DNA from: Marine Group I thaumarchaeote
Lineage (GTDB): Archaea; Thermoproteota; Nitrososphaeria; Nitrososphaerales; Nitrosopumilaceae
Direction: 5' to 3'
Length of the DNA stretch: 64,000 nucleotides
NCBI GenBank assembly: GCA_013390785.1
Contig: JACASW010000001.1
Coordinates: 62,001 to 126,000, forward strand
The position numbers and the translations under genes are program-made. Positions 7,778 to 15,497 of this stretch are shown here, one piece after another; the first letter of the stretch is position 1, and each line of letters opens with the position of its first letter. The notes beneath the pieces were generated by a model. The model made no database searches, was not told the origin of the DNA, and saw nothing but the letters and a program-made list of their open reading frames with translations.

Positions 7778-8562
7778 TTCTGCGTTTTTTGCTGTGCCTG
7801 AAGGCTATATTTTGACTTGTAGCCTCTTGGATTGATCATTAGATCGTTAAAGTTGTAGGTCGATGAGTTTCCAACAATTACTGTGCTTATCATGCCTAAC
7901 TTGTCAGAATATTCCATCAAATTCTCCAGATCAGTAATAACTATAGATTGAGATTCTCTATATGCACCCTTGATGATTGCTACTGGTGTTTGTGGGGAAC
8001 GATGTTCCAACAAAAGCTTCCTGGTGTCCTGTAATTGGTGTATTCTTTTTTTGCTTGATGGGTTGTAAATTACTATAACATAATCGCCTTTAGCTGCTGC
8101 TTCTACTCTTTTAACAATTATTTCCCAAGGAACAAGAAGGTCGCTCATACTTACTACTGCAAAGTCTGTCATCAATGGTGAACCAATTAATGATGCACAA
8201 GAATTTAGTGCAGAAACTCCTGGTACAATCTCTACTTGTAATCCTGTTTTAGGATCCCAACCAGATTCTGCAAGTATTTCAAAAATCAGTCCTGCCATAC
8301 CATAAATTCCAGGATCTCCACTAGAAACTAGCGAAACAATTTTTCCGTCTTTAGCTGATTTAATGCATTGTTGTGCACGCTCAACTTCTTGTGTCATATC
8401 ATATTTGTAAACATCTTTTCCATCTATTAGATCTTCAACCAAATTTACATATGTAGAATATCCTACAATGGTGTCGCTTTCTTCAATTACCTGTTTTGCA
8501 CGAAAAGTCATATGGTCATGATGACCAGGTCCAACACCTACTACGTATAATTTGCCGGCCAT
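7774..8562 (-). CDS. cobJ: Precorrin-3B / cobalt-factor III C17-methyltransferase
   Basis: SAM-dependent methyltransferase of corrin ring synthesis (CobJ/CbiH), carrying out ring contraction with C17 methylation. The protein opens with KLYVVGVGPGHHDHMT, the tetrapyrrole-methylase P-loop-like motif. It continues with SSGDPGIYGMAG, PGVSALNSCASLIGSPL and the acceptor-site segment YNPSSKKR. An ATG two codons upstream (8568) is also possible. With cbiE at 22250 it indicates a cobalamin pathway, which is known in thaumarchaea. Confidence 0.9.
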   Translation of the reverse strand: MAGKLYVVGVGPGHHDHMTFRAKQVIEESDTIVGYSTYVNLVEDLIDGKDVYKYDMTQEVERAQQCIKSAKDGKIVSLVSSGDPGIYGMAGLIFEILAESGWDPKTGLQVEIVPGVSALNSCASLIGSPLMTDFAVVSMSDLLVPWEIIVKRVEAAAKGDYVIVIYNPSSKKRIHQLQDTRKLLLEHRSPQTPVAIIKGAYRESQSIVITDLENLMEYSDKLGMISTVIVGNSSTYNFNDLMINPRGYKSKYSLQAQQKTQN

Positions 8563-8603
8563 TATCATAAGTGAATTTGCAATTAATTTATCTCTTTCAG
8601 CAT

Positions 8604-10007
8604 CTAGTTTATTTTATCAAGATGAAATTCTTCATGAAGTGATTGGATAACAGACTTGCAATCAGAGTCCTTTACAACAAATGCTAGATTAAGTTCTGAA
8701 GATCCTTGTGCTATCATCATTACGTTGACGTTTCTTTTTTGTGCGGCAGAAAATACTTTTGCAGCCACCCCTACTGTGCCTTTCATGCCGGAACCAATTA
8801 CCGCTATGATTGAGGCGTTTGGTGTTGTTTCAATTTTTTTAACCATCTTTCCCAGCAAATTCATCTCAAGTGCATTGACAGCCTTCGCAAGATCTGGTTT
8901 TTTAACAATTATTGAGATGCTGGCCTCAGATGGGTTAGAAGAAACCATCAATACGTTGATGTTTTTTTCTGCTAGAATTGTAAATATTTTTGCTGCCGAG
9001 CCTGGTGCGGCAAATAATATACCACCGCTTAGATCCATCAAGCCTATATTTCGAAGTGCAGAAACGCATTTGACAGTTTTTTTGGTTGCGGTGGAGGGAG
9101 ATGGAGTTACAAGTGTTCCATTATTCTTTACATCAAAAGTGCTTCGAACTCGCATAGGAATTTTTTTGGATAATAACGGTTCGAAAGTTTTAGGGTGTAT
9201 TTGTTTTGCACCAAACTGTGCCATTTCTATTGCTTCAGCATACGAAACTTCTTTGAGCAGTTTAGCATTTTTTACAAGTTTGGGATCAGCTGTCATTAAA
9301 CCATCAACATCGCTCATTAGCCAAACTTCATTTGCGTTTATGCAAGAAGCAATTATTGTTGCAGTATAATCTGAGCCACCCCTTCCAAATGTAGTTATAT
9401 TTCCGTGCTGATCAGCTCCTGCAAACCCGCCTACGACCGGAATTACTTTCTTTGATAATAATGAACCAAGTGTTTTAGAAATGCGAATTCTGGTAGTATC
9501 CATTAATGGTCTTGATTCACCAAAATTAGAATCAGTAACTATTCCAACCTCTTTACCATTCAACGCTGTAGATTTTTTCTTAAGATCTTGTAAGGCAAAA
9601 GATACTAAATCGTCTGAAAGTCGTTCACCAAAAGAAATTAAATAATCTAGCGAGCGAGCTGAAACTTCTTTTAGTAATGTAAGTCCACGTACTAGTTCTT
9701 GTAGTTCTGAAATATCACCGCTTAGTTTTTCTACCAATTGTTTTTTTATCGTAGAGTTTTTTATGGTTTGATCAGCAAGCTTTCTATGCTTTTTGATTAT
9801 TTTATCTAATAATTCATTAACATCATTCCTCTTTCTCTGTTCAATCATTTTTGAAATCAGGATAAGATCGTCAGTTATGCCATCAACTGCTGAGCAAACT
9901 ACAACAATTTCATTATCTTTGGAAAATGAAGCAACCGTTTTTGCAACACCTATAATATCTTTAGGAGATGCAAGTGACGTTCCGCCAAATTTTAACACTA
10001 GTTTCAA
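8604..10007 (-). CDS. lysC: Aspartate kinase
   Basis: Phosphorylates aspartate, the first step to threonine, methionine and lysine or their intermediates. The 467-residue protein opens with KFGGTSLASP (residues 6-15), then GFAGADQHGNITTFGRGGSDYTA across the active site. The last 140 residues form tandem ACT domains, suggesting feedback control by an amino acid. Homoserine kinase of the same branch is in this window at 53929. Followed by cobJ on the same strand. Confidence 0.93.
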   Translation of the reverse strand: MKLVLKFGGTSLASPKDIIGVAKTVASFSKDNEIVVVCSAVDGITDDLILISKMIEQRKRNDVNELLDKIIKKHRKLADQTIKNSTIKKQLVEKLSGDISELQELVRGLTLLKEVSARSLDYLISFGERLSDDLVSFALQDLKKKSTALNGKEVGIVTDSNFGESRPLMDTTRIRISKTLGSLLSKKVIPVVGGFAGADQHGNITTFGRGGSDYTATIIASCINANEVWLMSDVDGLMTADPKLVKNAKLLKEVSYAEAIEMAQFGAKQIHPKTFEPLLSKKIPMRVRSTFDVKNNGTLVTPSPSTATKKTVKCVSALRNIGLMDLSGGILFAAPGSAAKIFTILAEKNINVLMVSSNPSEASISIIVKKPDLAKAVNALEMNLLGKMVKKIETTPNASIIAVIGSGMKGTVGVAAKVFSAAQKRNVNVMMIAQGSSELNLAFVVKDSDCKSVIQSLHEEFHLDKIN

Positions 10008-10042
10008 AGCAGTATACCTGTTTTAGTTAATCAATAAATTCG

Positions 10043-10789
10043 TTAACTTTCAACACGTGGTGCCAAATAGAAGTGTATTCTTCCAATATTAGTAACCTTG
10101 AATTCAATTCGTAATGGTTTAGCGCTAGAAAATTCACATATTATCGAGCCTGCTGTGCCCCCCACAGCCTTTACAATTGGATTAAGGTACTCCAGGCTGT
10201 ATGTACCAACACTTTCTTGAGTTACAGATATTTCTTCTAATTCATCTGTATTTTTCTCAAGATTTATGACGGCTTCCCCAGAATCTCCCTTTCCAGAAAA
10301 TTCCACGTTTTTAGATGCTGTTTTTATTGATAAATAATCGGACACCACTTCAATATCTCCTAAAATTTTATCAAACCTTGCCGATGATAAAGCAATTTTA
10401 GAATCATAAGAAATTTTGGGTAGTGGTGTATCAGATGCAGAACTCTCAATTAATCGCATTTTGTATTTTTTATTTTTTCCTATGGATACATGTAGCATGC
10501 TGTCTTCTGTTATGTTAATTTCAATGGCTTCACTTTTTTCAGCCCGTTTGATTAGTTTAGAAAACTCATCGATGCGAACTCCAAATTTTACGTCGCTGTC
10601 ACAACTATACTTTTCAAATGCAGAGTTAGGCCAAGAGATATCTATCAATGCTACGTGGGAAGGATCCATTCCTCTAAATGAGATGCCTTCAACAGTAGCT
10701 TCAAAAGTTGCCTCTTCAACCAAAGTTGATATCGCAGAGATTATTGCTTTCCATTCATCGGAAGTATTTGTTTTAGCTGAAAATTCCAT
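10043..10789 (-). CDS. pcn: DNA polymerase sliding clamp (PCNA)
   Basis: Ring-forming processivity factor for DNA polymerase, ligase, FEN1 and others. The 248-residue length and two-domain pattern match archaeal PCNA: MEFSAKTNTSDEWKAIISAI at the start, an interdomain region near residue 120, and a C-terminal APRVES. It lies downstream of TFS and RpoL on the same strand with 34 bases between, making a replication/transcription cluster. Confidence 0.95.
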   Translation of the reverse strand: MEFSAKTNTSDEWKAIISAISTLVEEATFEATVEGISFRGMDPSHVALIDISWPNSAFEKYSCDSDVKFGVRIDEFSKLIKRAEKSEAIEINITEDSMLHVSIGKNKKYKMRLIESSASDTPLPKISYDSKIALSSARFDKILGDIEVVSDYLSIKTASKNVEFSGKGDSGEAVINLEKNTDELEEISVTQESVGTYSLEYLNPIVKAVGGTAGSIICEFSSAKPLRIEFKVTNIGRIHFYLAPRVES

Positions 10790-10823
10790 TTTAATTAAAT
10801 AATCATAATGCCAAAGTTAAAAG

Positions 10824-11147
10824 TTATGTGTAATCCCGCCAAGTGTGATTACATTTTGTACATCTATAAAATTTAGTTTCAGGCTCATCGGCACTGCGCG
10901 TCTGAAATGTCCACGAAACTCCTTCCTTGTTATGACACTTCTCACAGTCAATCGGTACAGTTGATTCTAGTCCTTTTGCTATCTTCATGTCATCCTCCCC
11001 CATAACTAGAAATTCAGAGTTAGTTTCTTCAGTTTTTTCTTTAGTAGATTTGCCAGTTTTTTCTTTAACATAATTACATTTTAGACAAGACAGTAATCCG
11101 TCATCATTTTTTTTTAGCCGTACTTCACATTTAGGGCAAAATTCCAT
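10824..11147 (-). CDS. tfs: Transcription factor S (TFIIS-like RNA cleavage factor)
   Basis: Stimulates RNA polymerase to cleave backtracked transcripts. The 107-residue protein has an N-terminal Rpb9-like zinc ribbon (CPKCEVRL...CLKCNY) and a C-terminal TFIIS ribbon (CEKCHNKEG...CTKCNHTW). The acidic tip sits in RSADEPET, where D and E reach the polymerase active site. Its ATG immediately follows the rpoL stop codon, so the two are almost certainly one transcript. Confidence 0.93.
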   Translation of the reverse strand: MEFCPKCEVRLKKNDDGLLSCLKCNYVKEKTGKSTKEKTEETNSEFLVMGEDDMKIAKGLESTVPIDCEKCHNKEGVSWTFQTRSADEPETKFYRCTKCNHTWRDYT

Positions 11148-11423
11148 TCAGTTTACCTTTATCTTGGAGGCCAACAGCTTTTTTAATTCTGTAGCTTCGC
11201 TGATTGCGGTGTCTGTTGCCTTGATGATGTCTTTTAGTGGTTTGCTAGAAACTACGCGCATCCATAAATCGTTCGTAAGTGGATGTCTAGTTATCACACC
11301 GGCAAATTCGGTAGTAGAGCTCCTAAGTAACTTGTCCTGTATGATATACAAGACGGCTATATCTCCACCAAGTATTGATAAGTTTGCCTCTTTTTTGGTT
11401 AAATCCCTTAACTCTACTTCCAT
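11148..11423 (-). CDS. rpoL: RNA polymerase subunit L (Rpo11)
   Basis: Rpb11-like assembly subunit pairing with RpoD in the polymerase platform. The 91-residue product from ATG 11423 has the family features: a beta-strand start (MEVELRDLTKKEANLSI), LLRSSTTEFAGVITRHPLTN (the alpha-motif with the conserved HPL), and a long C-terminal helix. The frame stays open to 11747, but that extension is not homologous-looking and would overlap the divergent gene at 11473, so it is rejected. The next gene, tfs, starts directly at its stop. Confidence 0.85.
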   Translation of the reverse strand: MEVELRDLTKKEANLSILGGDIAVLYIIQDKLLRSSTTEFAGVITRHPLTNDLWMRVVSSKPLKDIIKATDTAISEATELKKLLASKIKVN

Positions 11424-11472
11424 TCTAGCGAAAAACCACTTATTGTGGATATAAATCATTATAAGTACAGAT

Positions 11473-12006
11473 TTGGCTAGCGAGATTTCAAACTTGAGAT
11501 TGGTTAAGGATAAGGATACGTATTCAGTTGATGATAGTATTACTCTAAATGTTAAATTTTCATTAAGCGGGGAAATGCGCGATGTTTTTAATGAGAAGAA
11601 TTGGACCGACGCGTACGAAAAGAATGATAACCAATTCAAGCTAAAATACGGAATCAAGCTCGTCTCCAGTGGACTAAGAAAACATGATGTCGTAAAGCCA
11701 ATCGACACATATCGAAAGGCATCTATTTTCTGGACAAGAAACCCCAAGCTTGTAAACCCAGTGAAAGAAAAAAGAATTTGGGTTCAAGTTGCAAAGAATT
11801 TCGAGCCAATTATAGTATTAACAGAGGAAGACGTACAAAAAGAGTTGTTTGATTTCGATGAACCTGTTATTTTAAGTGCGTCGGAGCTTGGAAAAGGAAA
11901 ACACAAAATTAGTGCGGAGGTTTTCGTCTCATGGAATAAACACACCTACATTGAAAAAAATGAGGAAAAAATGCATTCGGAAGAAATTGAGATCGAAATT
12001 GATTAG
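11473..12006 (+). CDS. Beta-rich protein of unknown function
   Basis: Not recognised. The 177-residue product starts at TTG 11473, 30 bases downstream of a TATA-like TATAAATC, so it is probably leaderless. The N-terminus (LRLVKDKDTYSVDDSITLNV) and alternating hydrophobic pattern suggest an immunoglobulin-like beta sandwich. There is no signal peptide, so it is probably cytosolic. It is followed on the same strand by the tandem microproteins. Confidence 0.5.
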   Translation: MASEISNLRLVKDKDTYSVDDSITLNVKFSLSGEMRDVFNEKNWTDAYEKNDNQFKLKYGIKLVSSGLRKHDVVKPIDTYRKASIFWTRNPKLVNPVKEKRIWVQVAKNFEPIIVLTEEDVQKELFDFDEPVILSASELGKGKHKISAEVFVSWNKHTYIEKNEEKMHSEEIEIEID

Positions 12007-12036
12007 GGATATAAGTACGAACTTTCAAAATTTGTT

Positions 12037-12189
12037 ATGGCAAAATACGACGGTTTGCTAGGCCAGCCATTGTTAGAAGTGGAAGAACCAGATAAAGAAG
12101 GTGGCGTTACATTAATTTTCAAAGATAATAGATTTATGTTTATCAAACTTGAAGATGGCAAGCTGTCTACTATTTCAATTCCGGAGTGA
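12037..12189 (+). CDS. 50-residue beta-rich microprotein, copy 1 of a tandem pair
   Basis: A short frame, ATG 12037 to TGA 12187. It shares its whole length with the next gene: K(Y/F)DG start, a central VE-x-PDK-x-GG(V/I)TL(I/V)FK, and an identical closing SIPE. Predicted as three or four beta strands. A TATA-like ATATAAG lies about 27 bases upstream, suggesting a leaderless transcript. Function unknown. Confidence 0.65.
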   Translation: MAKYDGLLGQPLLEVEEPDKEGGVTLIFKDNRFMFIKLEDGKLSTISIPE

Positions 12190-12193
12190 TTGT

Positions 12194-12346
12194 ATGGTAA
12201 AGTTTGATGGAATAAGAATGGCTGATCTTGTTGAAGTGCAGGATCCGGATAAGGATGGAGGCATAACGCTTGTTTTTAAAGAAGAGAAGTTCCTTCACGT
12301 CAAGGTAGTAGACGGAAAGATTGTAACAGAGTCTATTCCAGAATAA
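12194..12346 (+). CDS. 50-residue beta-rich microprotein, copy 2 of a tandem pair
   Basis: ATG 12194 to TAA 12344, the same length as copy 1 and similar to it throughout, with PDK-DGGITLVFK centrally and SIPE at the end. The end of copy 1 supplies a GGAGTGA ribosome-binding-like stretch just before this ATG, so translation is probably coupled. A longer frame from 12149 exists but overlaps copy 1 and loses the homologous start. Function unknown. Confidence 0.65.
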   Translation: MVKFDGIRMADLVEVQDPDKDGGITLVFKEEKFLHVKVVDGKIVTESIPE

Positions 12347-12841
12347 CTAACTTTGAAGAGATTTCGCAAACTGAAAAATCATTTCCTCTTGCGGATATGA
12401 CTGAATGGACCCCGGTCTTTCTTCACGGACTTTTTGGATGGCGTCGTCAGCAAGCATTTTTTGATATTTTATAAGGTAACAAGCCAATAGTGTTCCAGTC
12501 CTTCCCAGCCCAGCAAGGCAATGAACCATAACTGGTTCGTTATTAGTTATCCTTCTATGAATAAAATCGATAGCGGAAGTAAGATCATCAAATTCTGGGA
12601 CGTTCATATCATTTGAATATACATGAAGATAATTGACGTCTTTTACCCAATCATCGTCAAGAGGTTCTTCCTTAACAGTAACAATGGATTTTATGCCTTG
12701 ATCAATTACCCATTGCATTTCATCGATCGAGGTTGGAATTGAGCTTCCTGCTAGTTTATTTTCAATCAGCCAGGAAAATTTGTATGGTCTTCCAGTAACA
12801 GAGCCATGGATTTTTCTCCAAACGTCACCATAAATGGTCAT
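12347..12841 (-). CDS. Dual-specificity / tyrosine-type protein phosphatase
   Basis: Removes phosphate from phosphotyrosine, phosphoserine or related substrates. The 164-residue protein has the P-loop HCLAGLGRTG with nucleophile C108 and phosphate-binding R114, and a general acid Asp around D78 (SNDMN). FSWLIENKLAGSSIP near residue 22 matches the substrate-recognition region of small archaeal cysteine phosphatases. It converges directly on copy 2 of the microproteins, with no bases between. Confidence 0.88.
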   Translation of the reverse strand: MTIYGDVWRKIHGSVTGRPYKFSWLIENKLAGSSIPTSIDEMQWVIDQGIKSIVTVKEEPLDDDWVKDVNYLHVYSNDMNVPEFDDLTSAIDFIHRRITNNEPVMVHCLAGLGRTGTLLACYLIKYQKMLADDAIQKVREERPGSIQSYPQEEMIFQFAKSLQS

Positions 12842-12911
12842 AACACAAAATTATGATTTCGTAATATAAGATTAAGTTACTAAATAATAAAAAGAAGTTA
12901 AAGAGGTGGAT

Positions 12912-13211
12912 TTAGTCGATTAGTTCAGTCCAGCCTTTTACGAAAACTGAGTTTTTGTAAAGAGGTACCGGTTGACCTACAGTAAAGTCCATTGGTCTCA
13001 TCCAAAAGATTGCCTTTGTTGGGCAAACTCCTATACATGCACCGTCTGAGATACATCTTTCTGGATAAAATACAAATGCTTTACCTCGCTTCCAGCCTTC
13101 TACTGGTTTTACTCTTAAAACATCAGGTCCTAAAGTTGTACAGATTTCTACACATAGTGCGCATCCTATACACATTTGTTCGCTGATATCTGGTAGTATT
13201 GCTACTGGCAT
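12912..13211 (-). CDS. Two-cluster ferredoxin with one Asp in a Cys position
   Basis: Small iron-sulfur electron carrier of 99 residues. Motif 1 is complete: C14, C17, C20 and C24. Motif 2 reads C53-x2-D56-x2-C59-x3-C63-P, with Asp where the second cysteine usually sits. Such sites hold either a [3Fe-4S] cluster or an Asp-ligated [4Fe-4S] cluster in known ferredoxins. A C-terminal extension (about 70-99) is aromatic. A strong hairpin lies about 80 bases upstream. Confidence 0.85.
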   Translation of the reverse strand: MPVAILPDISEQMCIGCALCVEICTTLGPDVLRVKPVEGWKRGKAFVFYPERCISDGACIGVCPTKAIFWMRPMDFTVGQPVPLYKNSVFVKGWTELID

Positions 13212-13291
13212 TGTAAATTAACTCGTTATCCATGCTTAATATAATTAACTCAAAAAGCATAACGCTGTTTGACTATATGATCGCAGTTCTG

Positions 13292-13317
13292 TCTCATTCT
13301 AAGTTTTTAGAATGAGA
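13292..13317. terminator. Perfect 11-bp hairpin between two minus-strand genes
   Basis: Arms TCTCATTCTAA (13292-13302) and TTAGAATGAGA (13307-13317) are exact reverse complements around a four-base loop. It begins 7 bases beyond the stop of the RecA-like gene (13324) and ends 81 bases before the ferredoxin start. It may end or stabilise that mRNA; no T-run follows on the minus strand, so classical termination is not certain. Confidence 0.5.
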
Positions 13318-13323
13318 GATGGA

Positions 13324-13884
13324 TCACTCACCAGAATTCAATGCTTCAACAAGTGTGTGGTTTCCCGATCCAGTTAACTGGATTTTTGCAAACTGTGCAT
13401 TCTCTATAACATGCCTTCCAGTGTTGTATAAGATAGGCTTGTTTTCATCATTTAGTTTTGATAAGATTCCCACCATCACAGTAGATTTTGTGTGTTTTGC
13501 GGATGAAACAAGTAACATTAAAAATGAATTAATTAATCGCCCAATGTCTTTTTTGCCTTCTAAAAGGCTGAAAAATCCATTTAACGAATCTATTATTACT
13601 AATGATTTTGTGCTTGAAATTTTCTCAATTACAGATTTCAAATCTTTGCGAAAACTATCATTTTCCTGACAGCAAAATAAGGTTAGGTTTTTGGGTGTTG
13701 GTGTTCTTCCAGCCCTTACAAAGCCAGTATATTGTAAATCAAAATCAAAATAAAATATGGGGATTTCCCAGTTTGATATTTCCTTTGTAAAAAAAGCCGT
13801 TTTTACAAACGAGTCCTCGTACAAAATCATGTTAGTTGCGTTTTGTTTGGGTATATTTTGAATTGCTATTTTTTTAGGTTCCAT
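13324..13884 (-). CDS. RecA/KaiC-like protein lacking the Walker A motif
   Basis: The 186-residue protein follows a RecA-like core pattern: a strand leading into FVKTAFFTKEI, a strand IFYFDFD, a Walker-B-like SLVIIDSLNGFF (about 95-106), then a helix and STVMVGIL. No GxxxxGKT is present, so ATP hydrolysis is unlikely. Catalytically silent RecA-like subunits occur in larger assemblies such as Elongator; whether that applies here is speculation. Confidence 0.45.
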   Translation of the reverse strand: MEPKKIAIQNIPKQNATNMILYEDSFVKTAFFTKEISNWEIPIFYFDFDLQYTGFVRAGRTPTPKNLTLFCCQENDSFRKDLKSVIEKISSTKSLVIIDSLNGFFSLLEGKKDIGRLINSFLMLLVSSAKHTKSTVMVGILSKLNDENKPILYNTGRHVIENAQFAKIQLTGSGNHTLVEALNSGE

Positions 13885-13910
13885 GTTATGTTTATTTTAA
13901 TTGGAATTGA

Positions 13911-14171
13911 TTATTCTTGTCCTTCTATAACCATCATGGTAAGTGTTGATTGGACGGAAGTGATTTTTCTAATTTTGTTTGTAATGGTAGACCTCAATGT
14001 ATCAATATCGTCTGAGCTCAATTTAAGCACAATATCATAAACCCCATACACTCCCTGAATTTCATATTGAATTGCGCTCTCGCCTGCTAAGATTTCCTTG
14101 ATTTTTTCAATTATTGATTCGTCAGTTCCCAAATCAGAGTTAATGAGAATGTAAGAGGTTGGCAACACCAA
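13911..14171 (-). CDS. Stand-alone Lrp/AsnC ligand-binding (RAM) domain protein
   Basis: An 86-residue alpha/beta sandwich matching the effector domain of Lrp/AsnC regulators: strand SYILINSD, helix, EIQGVYGVYDIVLKLSS, helix and VQSTLTMMVIE. No helix-turn-helix is present, so it probably oligomerises and binds a small ligand, perhaps modulating a full-length Lrp. It precedes the RecA-like gene on the same strand. Confidence 0.8.
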   Translation of the reverse strand: MVLPTSYILINSDLGTDESIIEKIKEILAGESAIQYEIQGVYGVYDIVLKLSSDDIDTLRSTITNKIRKITSVQSTLTMMVIEGQE

Positions 14172-14213
14172 AAATTAGTAAAATGATATTTAAGAGATCG
14201 TAGGATTTCTGTT

Positions 14214-14861
14214 ATGAAGATTGTAGATCTCACACTGACAGTCTCGGATAAGATTCCTACATTTCCGGGCTCGCCACAGCCTAGTTTCATTCCGTGGGAA
14301 AACGTCAAAGAAGATGGCTACAACTTGGAACTACTGTTCCTGAGCACGCATACGGGAACCCATATGGATGCACCATATCATTTCCGCGAAAAAGGAGCAA
14401 AAATTCATGAAATTAGCCTCAAAAAATTGGTGTCGGAGGCGGTTCTGATAAAATCTAAGAAAAATGGTGGTGAGTCGATAACAAAAACAGACATTCAAAA
14501 GTTTGAAAAAAAACATGGAAAAATTGCGAGTTTTTCTTCCGTTATTTTCTACACGGGTTGGCAGGAAAATTTACAAAAAAAATATTACTTTACAAAAAAT
14601 CCTGGGCTGTCGGTTTCAGCTGCAAAATATCTTGCATCCAAAAAGATCAATTTGGTTGGTATTGATTCTCCAAGTATTGATCTAGGTAAAGATTCCAAAT
14701 TTTCTGTTCACCAAATCTTTGCTAAAAAAGGAATGTTGATCATTGAGAATTTAGCTAGTCTGGAAAAAATAAAATCATCAAAATTTCACCTAGTTGTTTT
14801 GCCTTTAAAATTAAAGAACGCAACTGGTTCCCCCGTTAGGGCTATTGCGTTTGTAGAATAA
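14214..14861 (+). CDS. Cyclase-family metal-dependent hydrolase (kynurenine formamidase-like)
   Basis: The 215-residue protein carries the cyclase signature HTGTHMDAPYHF (about residues 43-54), whose His and Asp residues bind the metal. Further matches are the N-terminal DLTLTVSDKIPTFPG and a later GIDSPSID. Family members hydrolyse formamides or related amide bonds. No tryptophan-degradation genes are nearby, so the substrate is unknown. Confidence 0.8.
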   Translation: MKIVDLTLTVSDKIPTFPGSPQPSFIPWENVKEDGYNLELLFLSTHTGTHMDAPYHFREKGAKIHEISLKKLVSEAVLIKSKKNGGESITKTDIQKFEKKHGKIASFSSVIFYTGWQENLQKKYYFTKNPGLSVSAAKYLASKKINLVGIDSPSIDLGKDSKFSVHQIFAKKGMLIIENLASLEKIKSSKFHLVVLPLKLKNATGSPVRAIAFVE

Positions 14862-14871
14862 AAAAAAGAGT

Positions 14872-15366
14872 TTAGAGTACGTCTATAGATTTTCCCTTTG
14901 ATTTTTCATCTTCTAGTTTGAACACCAGTTCAAGTATGCCATTCTTGTATGTGGCCTTGGGAGATTCCGCATCAACTTTGTGCTTGATTGGCACTTTAAC
15001 ATGGTAATTTTTCTCACCACGTTCTGCGTCAATGTGAATTACTTTGTCATCTCCCACAACTACGCTGACATCCTTTTTCTCGACACCTGGCATTTCTGCA
15101 ACAATCTTCAGTGTCTTCTCTTTCTCGTCAACTAGAGTGTCAATCAATGGTTCTCTTTTGTTTTCAGTTGGAAGTGTGTCTGGCTGGACATTTCCGTACT
15201 CTTGTACTACAGGCTTGCCATCAGGACCAGTAGTCATGGTATAGCCATAAAAAACTGGGCCTGAAGTGGTTCCTGTATTTTTCAGCATCTCAAAAACATC
15301 GTCTAGGTTCACGAACGAACCAGACATCTGCTTAAAGATCCTGTCGAACTCATCATCGTGGAACAT
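14872..15366 (-). CDS. Hsp20 / alpha-crystallin small heat-shock protein
   Basis: ATP-independent chaperone that holds unfolding proteins. After a variable N-terminus (1-70), the alpha-crystallin domain runs from about 75 to 155 and includes VAEMPGVEKKDVSVVV and the late GILELVF motif. An AGGTGA Shine-Dalgarno-like stretch (15377-15382) sits 10 bases before the ATG, and a TATA-like run is at about 15401-15410 on the minus strand. The upstream region is rich in repeats, as might suit regulated expression. Confidence 0.9.
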   Translation of the reverse strand: MFHDDEFDRIFKQMSGSFVNLDDVFEMLKNTGTTSGPVFYGYTMTTGPDGKPVVQEYGNVQPDTLPTENKREPLIDTLVDEKEKTLKIVAEMPGVEKKDVSVVVGDDKVIHIDAERGEKNYHVKVPIKHKVDAESPKATYKNGILELVFKLEDEKSKGKSIDVL

Positions 15367-15398
15367 TTGTCATATTTCACCTAAGTATGTAATATGTA

Positions 15399-15495
15399 TG
15401 ACATTATATATAGTTTATTCCTTAGTAGTAAGTAATCTTACAAGTAAACTAGTAGTATTACACAATACTAATATAACTGACATAATATATAGTTT
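15399..15495. promoter_or_regulatory. Divergent promoter region of hsp20 and the ACT-domain gene, with repeats
   Basis: Contains an 18-base direct repeat (15399-15416 and 15478-15495; TGACAT[T/A]ATATATAG-type) with 17 of 18 bases identical. Between the copies is a perfect inverted repeat TAGTATT-N4-AATACTA (15453-15459 and 15464-15470). The first AT-rich core suits the hsp20 TATA box. The second lies only a few bases from the other gene's ATG, too close to be its TATA box, so a regulator site is more likely. Confidence 0.45.
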
Positions 15496-15497
15496 TT

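Noticed and set aside
8656-9369. 237-codon plus-strand frame across the aspartate kinase gene
   Set aside because: It is fully antisense to a confidently identified enzyme; a shadow frame with no family-like features.
11424-11747. N-terminal extension of rpoL
   Set aside because: It lacks homology to Rpo11, overlaps the divergent gene at 11473, and the canonical start MEVELRDL is at 11423.
12149-12193. Longer start of the second tandem microprotein
   Set aside because: It lies within copy 1 and spoils the length match between the two paralogs.
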